The notes under the pieces were generated by a model. That model ran no database searches. It was not told the DNA's origin and saw nothing but the letters and a program-made list of their open reading frames with translations. Shown here in pieces: positions 1-10,010 of a DNA stretch of 64,000 nucleotides (position 1 is the stretch's first letter; every line of letters begins with the position of its first letter). The translations under genes were made by a program, and so were the position numbers. Origin of the DNA: Azolla caroliniana (lineage: Eukaryota > Polypodiophyta); contig JBHGNT010000004.1 in assembly GCA_043228905.1 (NCBI GenBank), forward strand, positions 16,120,001 through 16,184,000, written 5' to 3'.

Positions 1-60
1 TGGTCGCAACCGGTGCCTCCGGTTGAACCGGGTCTTGTTACGCTCCCTCGCCGCTCGCAA

Positions 61-740
61 CTATTTCTTCGCCTGCATCACGTCCTCCGGCCTCCGCTCG
101 AGTTGCCGATTCCATGCTGCCAACAACTCCTCCCAGCTCATTTCGTCCTTCCAATCTACTACCGCCCACGAAGAAACCGTCCGCTCCGCCGGCATAAATC
201 CTATCACCGAACTGTGCATAGTCCAGTCCGCCCATAGCGCGTAAGGAAGGAGTCGGGGCCAATTCCCGACTTGCCCACCACATACACGCACCAACGCTTT
301 TACGATAGGCCCGTGCCCACGTTCTACCTTTCCATTTGCCTCCTGGTTGTATGCCGTAGTGAGGGAGAGTTTGACGCCTAGCCGGTCGAACAGCTCTTCA
401 GCTTCCCGCGCATCCAGCTCTCCCCGATCCGCCACGATCCTCCCGACACACCCGTACCGACACACTACCTCTTCGATCAGGAACCGGCATACCGCCGCGG
501 TTGTCTTGCTTTGCAGTGCACGACCTTCCACCTGGTTCGTTAAGTCTTCCCGTGCAAGCACCAGGTATCGCATTTGTCGTACCCCCATCGGCATCGTCAC
601 CAAGTCCACCATCCACTTGAAATGGACCATAGGCGGGTAGGTCGGGTGTAGCTCGTCCCAGTGTCGGACTACGGAGTGCACCTGACAGCTTTCGCAGGTT
701 GTTACGAACCGGTGCACGTCCTGGTATAGCCCCGGCCACT
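61..740 (-). pseudogene. G0 integrase core
   Basis: Integrase catalytic core of G0. The frame 717-61 holds the zinc-finger end (CESCQ), the first acidic site (VDLVTMP), the second (VADRGELDA) and the glutamate site (GKVERGHG), so the D, D, E triad is present. A stop at about 741 separates it from the upstream frame that holds the His half of the finger. The part after the core is shorter than in G2 and G3, with a local deletion near MPAERT, where the other copies read MYGQKP. The start near the window edge hides the C-terminal domain. Confidence 0.85.
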
Positions 741-1560
741 AGTACTTCTCCTTCAGCTTCTCGAACGTGGCCCACATTCCGTGGTGTCCGGCCCATGGGC
801 TCTCGTGGAATGCTGCCAGTAGTTTTCTCTGTTCTTCTTTCTTTGCTACTACTCGGAGCGGGGTGTCGCTTCTCTTCTTTGGGTGTTTCCATATGCACCC
901 GTCCCATAGGAAGAATCGGTATGCCTTCCTCCGTATCCGGCTCACCTTCTCTCTCACCCATGCTGCGTCCAGCGTCATTGTCCGTAAGAACCTCCCGATT
1001 TGGAGCCACTCCCCGTCGTACCCGCTTTCGTCAAATTCGTTAAGCGCCGGAGTGTTCCCTTTCCTTCTTGTTGTTACGTTAGCCGACCCGAAGAAGTCCT
1101 CGCCGACCTCTTCGTCCTCCGAAACCATGCCGTCTTCGTCGTTGAACCTTGCCCTCGAAAGCATGTCGGCCATGGCGTTGTCCTTTCCGGAGATGTGCCG
1201 TATCTCCGGGTTCAGGAACTTAATGTACGCTATCCACCGGAGCATTGCTAGGTCCGGCGTCGCGCATCTAGAAACCATGCCGAGTATCGGCAGGCAGTCC
1301 ATCTCGATAATCACCTCCGTCCCGATAAGATAATCCTTGTCGGCCTTGATCGTTGAAACGACACCCCAAATTTCGTGCTTAACTTGGGCGTACCCTCGCT
1401 GCCGCTCGCTCAATACCTTCGCCCCGAACCGGATCGGGAATCGCGCACCACCCTTGTCCTCCTGACTGATTACCCACCCGATCCTGGTCAGGCTGGTGTC
1501 CACCGTTACGCAGATGGGAACATCCTTGCCGTAAACCGCTTTACGGAGAGCCAGTGCTGC
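741..1560 (-). pseudogene. G0 RNase H and integrase zinc-finger start
   Basis: The frame 2094-739 continues from the duplicated RT into RNase H (VTVDTSLTRIGW, then YAQVKHEIWGVV and the SGKDNAMADMLSRA end motif) and then the integrase N-terminal finger (FHESPWAGHHG). Compared with G2, about 65 residues between the RT thumb motif (FGQSEI) and the start of RNase H are missing. The deletion removes the segment that in G2 holds VGHLCG and the FLGACAFYH block. The frame ends at a stop after KLKEKY. Confidence 0.85.
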
Positions 1561-2141
1561 TGTAAGCGCCTCCTTTAGTCTCTGAACCAACTCCATGTGC
1601 TCCGTTATCTCTGACTGTCCGAAGGCCGACTTTTCCTCAGAGAAGGTGAGCCTCGCGCGCTCTAGTCTCTGCAGCACCTTCTCGCAGTCATCGATGTGGG
1701 ACGCCATGAAATTCCGACATCCGTCCGGCCCGATTGCCGCGTCCCTTTCCTCCACCGGGCATCCCTTGATCGGGATGTCATCTAAGAACGACATGGTGAG
1801 CACTTTGTTCATCGCGTTCACCATGTGAGCCACTGAGTTCGTCCCTCCTTGTGGCAGGGTGCACATCCGCACCAGGCCGAGAGGAGTCAGCATCGTCGTA
1901 ATGTCTCTGCTCTCCACAGCTAGTTGGAACTGATCATACCCTGAGTACAGATCACTGACAGAATAGATCGACCTTCCAGCGAAGGACTCCGCGAACTCGT
2001 CTATGGTCGGTCCGATCCCTGCGTTACGGATGGTCACCTTCTTGACCGGTTGTAGGTCCTGGATGAAGCGCAGCGTGCCAATCTTCTTCGGCACTGTAAA
2101 CCACCGATTCGAATACGGGGCACTCGACGGTTCGAGGATGC
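1561..2141 (-). pseudogene. G0 RT core, duplicated copy
   Basis: Second tandem copy of the RT palm. It carries the SGYDQFQL motif, the TLPQGGTNS block and FLDDIPIKG with the two catalytic aspartates. Relative to G2 and G3, about 8 residues just before FLDD (the DCIPDI segment) are missing in both G0 copies, so the deletion came before the duplication. The unit is 581 bp, not a multiple of three, so the copies are in different frames. Confidence 0.9.
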
Positions 2142-2722
2142 TGTAAGTGCCTCCTTTAGTCTCTGAACCAACTCCGTGTGCTCCGTGATCTCTGACTGTC
2201 CAAAGGCCGACTTTTCCTCAGAGAAGGTGAGCCTCGCGCGCTCTAGTCTCTGCAGCACCTTCTCGCAGTCATCGATGTGGGACGCCACGAAATTCCGACA
2301 TCCGTCCGGCCCGATTGCCGCGTCCCTTTCCTCCACCGGGCATCCCTTGATCGGGATGTCATCTAAGAACGACATGGTGGGCACTTTGTTCATCGCGTTC
2401 ACCATGTGAGCCACTGAGTTCGTCCCTCCTTGTGGCAGGGTGCACATCCGCACCAGGCCGAGAGGAGTCAGCATCGTCGTAATGTCTCTGCTCTCCACAG
2501 CTAGTTGGAACTGATCATACCCTGAGTACAGATCACTGACAGAATAGATCGACCTTCCAGCGAAGGCCTCCGCGAACTCGTCTATGGTCGGTCCGATCCC
2601 TGCGTTACGGATGGTCACCTTCTTGACCGGTTGTAGGTCCTGGATGAAGCGCAGTGTGCCAATCTTCTTCGGCACCGTAAACCACCGATTCGAATACGGG
2701 GCACTCGACGGTTCGAGGATGC
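1561..2722 (-). repeat. 581-bp direct tandem duplication in G0 RT
   Basis: Positions 1561-2141 and 2142-2722 are near-identical direct copies. Anchors such as gcacatccgcaccagg at 1861 and 2442 keep an exact 581-bp offset. The breakpoint follows ttcgaggatgc in both copies (2141 and 2722). A few substitutions separate the copies, so the event is recent relative to the element's general decay. Confidence 0.95.
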
Positions 2723-3092
2723 CCATCTCCACCTTTTGCTTTAGGAGCTCCATCAACTTCGGGATGTGAGCTCTCGGCACCGGAATCGGCTTGAGATTCC
2801 ATGGTACATGCGGTACCGTGAAGATCACCATCGGTTTGACAATTGTCGGGTCTACACACCCGATCTCCTCCGGTGAGAATGTGAAAGCCTTCCCGTACCT
2901 CTCGAGCATTCTCCGAAACCGGTCCTCCTCCACCGGCAGTAGGAAGCCGCCCCCATCGACCTTGAGCTCCCGTAGCGTTATGTCAGTGAACCGGTGCCCT
3001 ATGCCAGCCGGATTCCGTAAACTTGGGTCCGACGCGACCCCTTTCATCCGCTCCTCGCTGCCCTCCGGCAAGGGTGTCGCGACTGGCATCAC
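2142..3092 (-). pseudogene. G0 reverse transcriptase, first copy with N-terminal part
   Basis: The frame 3092-2034 holds the RT N-terminal part (VIFTVPHVPWNLKPIPVPRAH, split here by comparison with G2), the fingers (RWFTVPKKIGTLRFIQDLQ) and the palm with SGYDQF and FLDDIPIKG. It then runs into the tandem second copy. It copies element RNA into cDNA in the gypsy cycle. The FLDD box and IPIKG tail differ from the YIDD or YLDD of plant chromoviruses such as G4. Confidence 0.88.
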
Positions 3093-3610
3093 CTTCTAGT
3101 CCACCGTCTTGTATTTCGTATCCACGCGGGCCGTCCGATCTGACCCGATCCTTTCCCCGAAGTCTGCGATGACTTCGTACATTCCTATCGACCCCACCGG
3201 AACGGTCCGGTCTACTCTAAGGTCTTCACCGATCACCTTTCGTAGTTCTCCTAAGGTGTCTTCATCGATCACCTTTCGTAGTTCTCCTAAGTTGTCGTCA
3301 CCGCTGATGCCCTCGTCGGGGAAGAGGACTCCGCATCCCCTGAGCCGCTCCTCTGCTCGCTTCCTCTCCCTGCTGCTGACACTGGTTATAGTACAACCTC
3401 CACTGTCGGAGAACCAAAATTTCCTACCTATGGTACAAGTCTTCTTTCGTACTATACATTTGTGGGGTTCTTCCCGGGTGTCCGGACTATCGCGGCCCCA
3501 CGCCTTGACAACCCTCTCTAAAAATCCCCTCGGGTTTCGCTGCCGAGGGCCTCGCGGTTACGCTCGTGGTTTGCTCGTACCATTAAGAACTAGACTGAGT
3601 GATGCCCGTC
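3093..3610 (-). pseudogene. G0 protease-to-RT linker
   Basis: Minus-strand region between protease and RT. It corresponds to the open linker in G2 at 12809-13411. In G0 it has stops and no long frame. A short direct repeat of about 25 bp (3231-3256 and 3267-3291, 36-bp period, 12 codons) lies inside. Plus-strand open frames here are shadows. Confidence 0.6.
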
Positions 3611-5650
3611 CTAGCTCTTGACTCTTGCATAGGCTGAACCGTTGTCCAGCACCTTGGTCTCCATCCGTGCCGCCGTGATATATGGTTCTCCTAGTATAAC
3701 CGGATGCGAGGACGTGTCTTGCACGAAGAAGTGTTGGTCGATCTCGACATCGTCGATTTTCACCCGTACGTTCGGACAGGCCCCATGTAGTTCTTCTGTG
3801 GCGCACGTCGCAGCCTGTATCTTCCAGCCATGCTTGGTGTTGATCGGCCATTTACCCTTCTTGTAGAAATCCATGGACATCAGGTTGATTTCGGATCCAT
3901 GGTCTACCAACGCCACCACTGGTTCCAGAACGTCGTCGATCCGTACTGGGGTTTCCGTAGTCGCCCTGGCCCAATGCGGCTTCGTGTAGTGGCTTCCCGC
4001 TAGCTCATCTTCCAAGGCTCCGTCTTCCAAGTGCGTGGTCCGTACTTCCACCGGCTTCTCCGGTTCCGGCTCCGTCGAGAGCCTTTTACGCTTCACCAAG
4101 CCTACGATAGAGTCGTGGAGCTCCCTCTTGGCGATCCCCAGCACCTCCCGCAACGACAGCTCCACTTTACTGTCGATGATTCGCTCTTCAAGGACCTTCC
4201 GTAGGTCTGTTGCTCTCTCGATTTTGGTGCTCAACCGAAACCTCGCCTGCTTCTTCCCATTCGGCATGGCTGGGTTGCCGGCACCGGTTGGTTTCGGCCC
4301 GAACCGGGTCTCATACCTCGGGGCCGCGACCCCTCTGGCCTTTCCTGCCCGTTTGTCCTCCACCAGAACCTTGTAGTTCTGGCAAGTGGCTTCTACGAAG
4401 CCCGTTTTCTTTTCCACCGGATCGTCCCAACTGGTGACTTCCTGGACCCGCAGTTCCGCGCGGTCTGCCTCTTCCCTCCTCAGCCGAACTCCGGAGAGGC
4501 CTTCCAGCACTAGTGGCCAGAATCCAGAGTCCTTCGCCTTCCGGGTCTCATCACCCCCGACCCGAATTCCCGCTGACACTGAGTAGTTAATGGCTTCGAC
4601 GTGCCGCGTTGCGGCCTCTTCCATCAACCTCTTCATGCCACCACGCCCCATATTCAGTTCCAGGGCTCTCCGGGTCTCGCTCGCGTGCACCCGCCCGTTC
4701 CAGAGGTACACCACGTTGGTCCTGAGCGCGTCGGCAAAGTCCGCGCAGTCCTTCCGAATGTGACCAATTGCGTCACACCACATGCACCGCTGCCCAGCCG
4801 ACGGCCTCTGATCGCGAGGTTGTTCACCGCTGTCTCTTCGGGCCTGTGCGATCTGCAGGTCTCGCACCATCTGTGTTAGTTCCTCTAGAGTCGCTCCTTC
4901 GGGCGGGCCTCTGACCACGTCGTTCGATGCCGACCCCGACTCCGGCCAGATTCGGGTCTCTTCCTTCCTCCCAGCCGGCACCGGAACTGGCTCCTCGAGC
5001 CTCCTCCCCGAGACCGGCCCCGACCCCGACGCGCTTCCGTCGCTCCAATCGCGCCGTTTGTCGAAACAGCTGCAGACCCGTTTTACCACGGCCCAATCCG
5101 TTGTGAGCCCTTCGTCCGTTTCCAGTAGGGGACCCACCTTTTCCCTGTCGAGTGCATCCACCGACTTGACAAATAACAGCACTCGACTCGTTTCGAGCAC
5201 CATCCGGTCCAGTGTCGACAGCCGCGCGAACCGTTTTTCGAACTCCTGGAGGAGCACCGACGTGCTCATCCCTTTTCCGGGGGTTTCCACCCACACCATG
5301 AAGTCCCGCCTCGACAGCCGGAGCAAGTCATCAAACCCGTACTTTTCGAAGAGCTGCAGCTCGAACTCCTCCCAAGTCTGGCATCCGGCCAACACCTCGA
5401 GCACCTCCGCATGGATGCCTGGCGTCACCACCCGAGGGAATCCGGACAGCCGCTTGTTCACCGGGATATCCCTCATGATCATTTCGGCCCGATAAGCCTC
5501 CAAATAACTTGTGGCGTCTTTCCCTCCGAAACAGCCTCTAGAGCTGACGATCGATTCAATGGCTCTGTCAAGGGTACCCGTTCCCTCACGAGCGCTCACC
5601 AGCCGGTCGACGGCCACCGCCATTGCCTCTGCTAGCTCCGATCCCCTCAT
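3611..5650 (-). CDS. G0 gag-protease polyprotein
   Basis: Uninterrupted 679-codon frame, the best-preserved gene of family R. The N-terminal 250 residues are gag capsid-like (LEAYRAEM, then the FEEKYGFDDLL-type helix region). A CX2CX4HX4C zinc knuckle (CMWC, GH, DC) lies near residues 288-301. The protease is near residues 575-670, with DHGS at about 582-585 (plus 3894-3905) where retroviral-type proteases have DTG or DSG, and the distal HPVILGEPYI block that corresponds to the ILG flap-end motif. The start at 5650 lies 23 bp inside the primer site and matches the ATG of G2. The family identity is clear; whether this protease is active with His after Asp is inference. Confidence 0.9.
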   Translation of the reverse strand: MRGSELAEAMAVAVDRLVSAREGTGTLDRAIESIVSSRGCFGGKDATSYLEAYRAEMIMRDIPVNKRLSGFPRVVTPGIHAEVLEVLAGCQTWEEFELQLFEKYGFDDLLRLSRRDFMVWVETPGKGMSTSVLLQEFEKRFARLSTLDRMVLETSRVLLFVKSVDALDREKVGPLLETDEGLTTDWAVVKRVCSCFDKRRDWSDGSASGSGPVSGRRLEEPVPVPAGRKEETRIWPESGSASNDVVRGPPEGATLEELTQMVRDLQIAQARRDSGEQPRDQRPSAGQRCMWCDAIGHIRKDCADFADALRTNVVYLWNGRVHASETRRALELNMGRGGMKRLMEEAATRHVEAINYSVSAGIRVGGDETRKAKDSGFWPLVLEGLSGVRLRREEADRAELRVQEVTSWDDPVEKKTGFVEATCQNYKVLVEDKRAGKARGVAAPRYETRFGPKPTGAGNPAMPNGKKQARFRLSTKIERATDLRKVLEERIIDSKVELSLREVLGIAKRELHDSIVGLVKRKRLSTEPEPEKPVEVRTTHLEDGALEDELAGSHYTKPHWARATTETPVRIDDVLEPVVALVDHGSEINLMSMDFYKKGKWPINTKHGWKIQAATCATEELHGACPNVRVKIDDVEIDQHFFVQDTSSHPVILGEPYITAARMETKVLDNGSAYARVKS

Positions 5651-5672
5651 CTTTCGACTCCTTTGCTGCCCT

Positions 5673-5691
5673 GTTCAAGTCGGGTTCACCA
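5673..5691 (-). other. Primer-binding site of G0
   Basis: On the minus strand it reads TGGTGAACCCGACTTGAAC, and a 4-nt gap separates it from the LTR end at 5696. G2 has the same site with GACGTGAAC and the same 4-nt gap. The leading TGG would pair with a tRNA CCA end. I cannot name the tRNA; it is not initiator Met. Confidence 0.75.
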
Positions 5692-5695
5692 AATA

Positions 5696-6307
5696 TGTTG
5701 CGTTGTTACGCGCGTACATGTAGAAAGGGGCGGGACCACGGGGGTCTTGGACCGAGGAGCGAGAGAGAGAGAGACAGAGAGAGAGAGATTCTCTGGCACG
5801 TAGGAGCGAGAAAGAGAGAAAACAGAACGCAACACTTAGTTATAATGACAGAGATTACAAACTCCGACGGTTACAACCGACAAAGCGGCGACAGGCCCGA
5901 CACGGGGACCCTACTCACGCACACCGACGACAGTCACCGACTCAAGGAAACAAAGGGGGAAGGGGAGCGACTCTGCTGGAATCGCACGGGCTGTCCACGA
6001 AGTAGAGGCAGCGACCTCCCGACACCCGCAGGGAGCGACGATTCCAGTCGCAGAGAGAGCTCTCCCTTCCGTTCTGCAGCAACCTCTTTCCTCTACCTCG
6101 CGCGCGATCCCTCTTTTCTTTCTCCTCTTGCCTTTTATCCCCCCTCTCCCGTTGGGATACGCACAATCCCCTCTAATAAATGCGTGTGGCTTAGTAGTCA
6201 CATCCACCGGTTCACGTACAAAGTATCCAATCACACGTCCATCCGTGTAGGGGCCGGTTTACGCGCTTTCTCTTCGATTCCGCCTATGGCCGGTTTTCTT
6301 CACGACA
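5696..6307 (-). repeat. 5' LTR of G0
   Basis: 612 bp, reading TGTCGTGAAG at its outer end and GCAACA at the PBS side in the element's own direction, so it has TG and CA ends. The same LTR type occurs as the solo LTR at 18773-19447; both ends match. A (GA)n-rich stretch lies at 5760-5795. A long plus-strand open frame crosses this LTR into E1 gag but has no gag features in that frame. Confidence 0.88.
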
Positions 6308-6956
6308 ATGCAGCGTGGAAACACAGTGTCCCCCACGCCGTAACGAACAAAGGCGGCAAGAAGAATGACCACGATATATGGATCGAAACCCACGCAATGA
6401 CCGGCACTACCGGAATCCCCGGAATCCCAACGATTCCTAGGAAGACCAGCTGGAGGATGAAGACTACCGTGGCAACCCCAGAAATACTAAAGGGGGACGA
6501 TGCTATGAGAATTACCGTCCGACAAACAAACGTGGCGGCTTCAATGGGCCTCGCGGAAAGCATCGTCAATATTGGAACCAACGGCAATACGACGAAAGTT
6601 CGGACGATGACCGGCACCAAGAACCACGCCGGGACCAACAACAACCACCGCGTACGCTCCGACGAACGAATTAGGACCGGGAGGAGCAAGTCACACCTGG
6701 GGATCAACACACACCACCAAGGGCCGAGAAGGGCGAATCTGGCATCCATTGTTTTGTTTGTCAACAGCCCGGACATTATGCCACACAATGCCCAGTACGC
6801 AAGGGCAAGGGGCCCGCCGTCAATACGATTACGGCGGAAGTACAGCAAGTCACGACACGACAACTAACAAAAAATATCAATTGGGCCGCGCAAGATGAGA
6901 TACGGCAAACAACCCATGCATGGGTAGAAAAAGCAAACGCGACAAATACGAAGCAC
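6308..6956 (+). pseudogene. E1 gag C-terminal remnant with zinc knuckle
   Basis: In the frame ending with the knuckle the protein is rich in Arg, Asp, Asn and Tyr (DRNPRN, GNPRNTKGGRCYENYRP) and leads to a CX2CX4HX4C finger (CFVC, GH, QC) at 6750-6791. It would bind the RNA genome in virus-like particles. Stops interrupt the basic stretch. The capsid part is missing, lost to the G0 insertion or left of the window. The homologous fragment at 33009-33865 shows the same order. Confidence 0.8.
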
Positions 6957-7787
6957 ATGCAGAAGGACTCCGCAAACACGGTGGAGCTATTGGAGGAAGA
7001 GGGACCATCCCCAGACCCCATATGGCAAGCACTGATAGGCTGTGAGATAACGTTAACCATGGAGAAGCTATTGCAACTAGTCCCACGATTCCACGAAGCC
7101 ATGGAAGAGCGGATGACGGGCAGACCTGGGGTAAGCGTTGCCACGAATTTTACGGACATTAGCGATGGACCAACAGTGGTGGATCACCACAACCCGGCTA
7201 TTAAGTTGATACTGCACGGTCAGGAAATCCCAGGATGCGTAATCGATGGCGGCTCGGGCGTTAATGTAATTAGCACGAAGACATGCGAACAATTGGCTAT
7301 TTCAGAATGGGAAGCTTGCTTGTTCTGGCTTTGCATGGCGGATACCCGCTCAGTACAACCATTGGGGTTGATACGCAAGGTAGGCATTATCGTGGGAGGA
7401 CATCGCTTCGACATCTCGGCGGTAGTCCTCGTCCTTGACGCCCCAAGGGTGTATCCTATGCTGTTGGGCAGACCGTGGCTTCGTTCGGCGAATATCAAGC
7501 AAAGCTGGCAACACAAGTGTATCGGCTTTCGACACGAACTCACCAAGGTCCGTGTAACAACAGAGGAAATGGCGACACAACCCAAGGGCATAACACCATT
7601 GTACGCGGAGGATATAAATATGCTGGCTAGGGTGGATGATACAGAATTAGAGGCATACCTAGACAAGCACCCTCGGATTATTCTGTTGTTTGAAATCGAC
7701 GTCATCGAAACCGCGGCGGAATATGCCACGCTCGCTACACCCCACGATGAGGCTTACGAACCAAACCCAAGTCAATATGAGAACTAA
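6957..7787 (+). pseudogene. E1 protease region
   Basis: An open 276-codon frame that links gag to pol. An aspartic protease is visible: IDGGSGVNVIS with the catalytic Asp at 7245-7247, and a distal YPMLLGRPWLR block near residues 165-175. DGGSG is a plausible variant of the D-S/T-G site. Upstream is a conserved helix (ALIGCEITLTMEKLLQLVPRF) also seen in the fragment at 33009-33865. Downstream RT begins in another frame at 7802. Confidence 0.82.
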
Positions 7788-7801
7788 GCAGAGCACGGGC
7801 A

Positions 7802-9272
7802 GTGTTCGAGAGGGAAATGGAAATTACACGGCGAGTCACCGCCTCAACCCTGGAAGAAGTAAACGTGGGTACGGCGTCAGAACCTCGTTTGCTCTCCATC
7901 GCAAAAGAATTAATGCCAGATCAGAGAGACGCAAGGATAGCACTACTTAGGAAGTATAAAGATGTGTTCACCTGGGCCCACGAGGACATGAAGGGGTTAG
8001 ATCCGAAGTTCTATCAACATAAGATCAATTTAGCAACTGATGCGAAACCGGTCCAGCAGCGTCAATACCGCATGAACCCAAACTACGTAGCCCGCGTAAA
8101 AGAAGAAATTGACAAACTCCTCAAGGTGGGATTCATACGGCCAATTAAACAAGCTACATGGTTAAGTCCGATCATAGTCGTACCAAAGAAAAATGGAAAA
8201 ATACGGGTATGCGTGGACTACCAAAAATTAAACGTCGTAACCATTACAGACGCATTCCCTTTACCTTTCACCGATAGCGTACTGGACGCCGTCGCGGGGC
8301 ATGACATGTACAGTTTTTTAGATGGCTTCAGTGGGTACAACCAAGTACGCACGCACGGACTAGGGAGTCTATGTTGCAGTTGTCATGATGTTCGGGCTAA
8401 AGACGACGCCGACGACATTTCAACGGACAATCACACGGACTAGCGAGTCTATGTTGCAGTCTTCATGATGTTCGAGATTTTTGGGGAATATATTCCGGCC
8501 TTCATGCAAGTTCTTTTAGACGATTTTATGGTATATGGGAGAACAACTGACCATTTTACGCATCTGGAACTGTGCCTGGAACGTTGCCGCACCGCACGCT
8601 TAAGCCTGAATCCCGCCAAATGTGCCTTCGGCGTTACCAGCGGGGCTCTCCTCGGCCATATAGTTAGCAAGGAAGGGATAGCGGTCGATCCGAATAAAAT
8701 CTCCGCGATTACCCACACGAAAATGCCGACAAACGCGAAATCACTCAGCCATTTTTTAGGACAAATACAATGGCATAGTCGGATGATACGCTATTTGGTG
8801 GACTTTGCCACGCCGTTACATGCCGTTGTTCATCAAACTCCCTTCCAATGTATAGCTACGGAAGAAAAGGCGTATGATGCGCTAAAGGTAATGCTAACGC
8901 AGGCACCGATCGTACAACCACCAGTTTGGGCAAAGCCATTTCACGTGTTCGTAGATGCCTCAGACATAGCAATAGGTAGTGCGCTAATGCAGCTCAAAGA
9001 GCCGAATTGGTACCGGTCGGTGTACTATGCTAGTAGGAAATTATCAACGGCTGAGCGTAACTATTCCACAACGGAACGTGAGGCGTTGGGTATGATCTAC
9101 AACATCAATAAATTCTGGCATTATCTGCTAGGATGGAAATTCACGTTTCATGTGGATCATTCGGCACTACTATATCTGGTGGAGAAACAAGCGTTGACGG
9201 GGAAAATGACGAGATGGATGTTGTTGCTTCAAGAATTCGACTTTGTAATTCAGCACCACTTGAGTACGTAAC
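7802..9272 (+). pseudogene. E1 reverse transcriptase and RNase H
   Basis: RT fingers (SPIIVVPKKNGKIRVCVDY), palm (FLDGFSGYNQ at about 8317-8346), then a break with a local duplication at 8354-8474, then the catalytic LLDDFMVYG (8512-8538) and a connection domain with FLGQIQWHSRMI. RNase H follows: FVDASDIAIGSAL, then the TEREALGMI site. The frame stops at 9271 where G2 was inserted. The missing continuation (VANFLSR) is found in frame after 16497. Confidence 0.88.
8354..8474 (+). repeat. Local 41-bp direct repeat in E1 RT
   Basis: Positions 8354-8394 and 8434-8474 are direct copies with three differences, 80 bp apart. The second copy replaces the sequence expected between TFQRTIT and EEYIPAF and brings an in-frame stop, so it inactivates RT. 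Confidence 0.85.
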
Positions 9273-9276
9273 ACGT
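9273..9276. other. Left target-site duplication of G2
   Basis: ACGT directly before the TGTC end of the LTR. The partner ACAT lies at 16493-16496. Removing G2 and one copy rejoins E1 RNase H to the VANFLSR segment. Confidence 0.65.
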
Positions 9277-9993
9277 TGTCAAGGTTATCCTCGCGGATGC
9301 GTAGAAGTCGGGCAGGACCACGGGGGTCTCGAACGAAGGAATCCAGAAAATGAGGAGGGAGGAGTTTGAGAACCACGTAGGACTTGAGACCACGGGAAAA
9401 CAGATAAGGCTAGCGAACGAGAGAGGATAAGAGAGTCGTGCGTAGACGCAGACACGGGCAAGACCCTGAGAACAACGTTTGTTAGGTAGAGAAGAATTTT
9501 ATTAAAACAACACAGGTTCACGGTGTTGTGGGTGATTACAACCGGATCAGAGCCGGCGATGGAGTGTAGAGCTTGGTCACACTGAAGGTCGATCCCCTCG
9601 TTGGGAGCACTCGCGCGTCTGACGCCTGCAGGGGGAAGCGCCTTCCGTGGATCAGTCCTTACACTCCTCTCTGTATCTCCTCTCCTCTAAAAAAATGGCA
9701 TCCCAAAGACAGTTGAAGGTCGCCCCCTTTATAGGACAAGGAGCTACTGTTACAAGAATTCATGACCCGTCTCTTTCCCTTCCTAGATTCTCTCCCCTGA
9801 TTCGCTCCCCTCGTAACTCTCCCTACATATGCGATGTCTATTTCTTCTTTAATGCCCTAACTACCTAGTACCCCTCCGTATACTCATGCCTAGTACTTTC
9901 CCTATTTAATTCTCTCGAGGCGTGCATTCGCGTAAACTGGTGTTCCTGCGTGTTTCACCTTGTTTCTACCTATGGCCCAGAATCTTCACGATA
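9277..9993 (-). repeat. 3' LTR of G2
   Basis: 717 bp, matching 15634-16374 along its length (shared blocks such as tcctcgcggatgcgtagaag and the Lys-Met-Ala-Ser coding shadow near 9690). The outer end is TGTCAAGG on the plus strand. The PPT-side end reads CACGATA, a decayed CACGACA. Confidence 0.9.
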
Positions 9994-10010
9994 TCCACCC
10001 CCACCAAACT
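9994..10010 (-). other. Polypurine tract of G2
   Basis: Plus-strand tccacccccaccaaact is a purine tract on the element strand ending in GGGGGTGGA, directly before the LTR start. The same tract lies beside the LTR of G3 at 56324. Confidence 0.8.

Larger units (their letters stand above)
1..6307 (-). mobile_element. Gypsy element G0 (family R), 3' end beyond window
   Basis: Ty3/gypsy LTR retrotransposon on the minus strand. Reading right to left: 5' LTR, primer site, gag-protease, RT, RNase H, integrase. The integrase end and 3' LTR lie left of the window. It is the same family as G2 and G3: gag, protease, RT and integrase align along their lengths. It sits in the gag region of E1, whose sequence starts at 6308. 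Gag-protease is still open, but pol is broken by a tandem duplication, a deletion and stops, so the copy should be non-autonomous. Confidence 0.9.

Noticed and set aside
6300-6863. 187-codon minus-strand hydrophobic frame
   Set aside because: Antisense to the Arg/Asp-rich E1 gag, which makes hydrophobic codons on the other strand.
5623-6867. 414-codon plus-strand open frame
   Set aside because: It runs through the G0 LTR and into E1 gag in a frame without the zinc knuckle; a chance frame.
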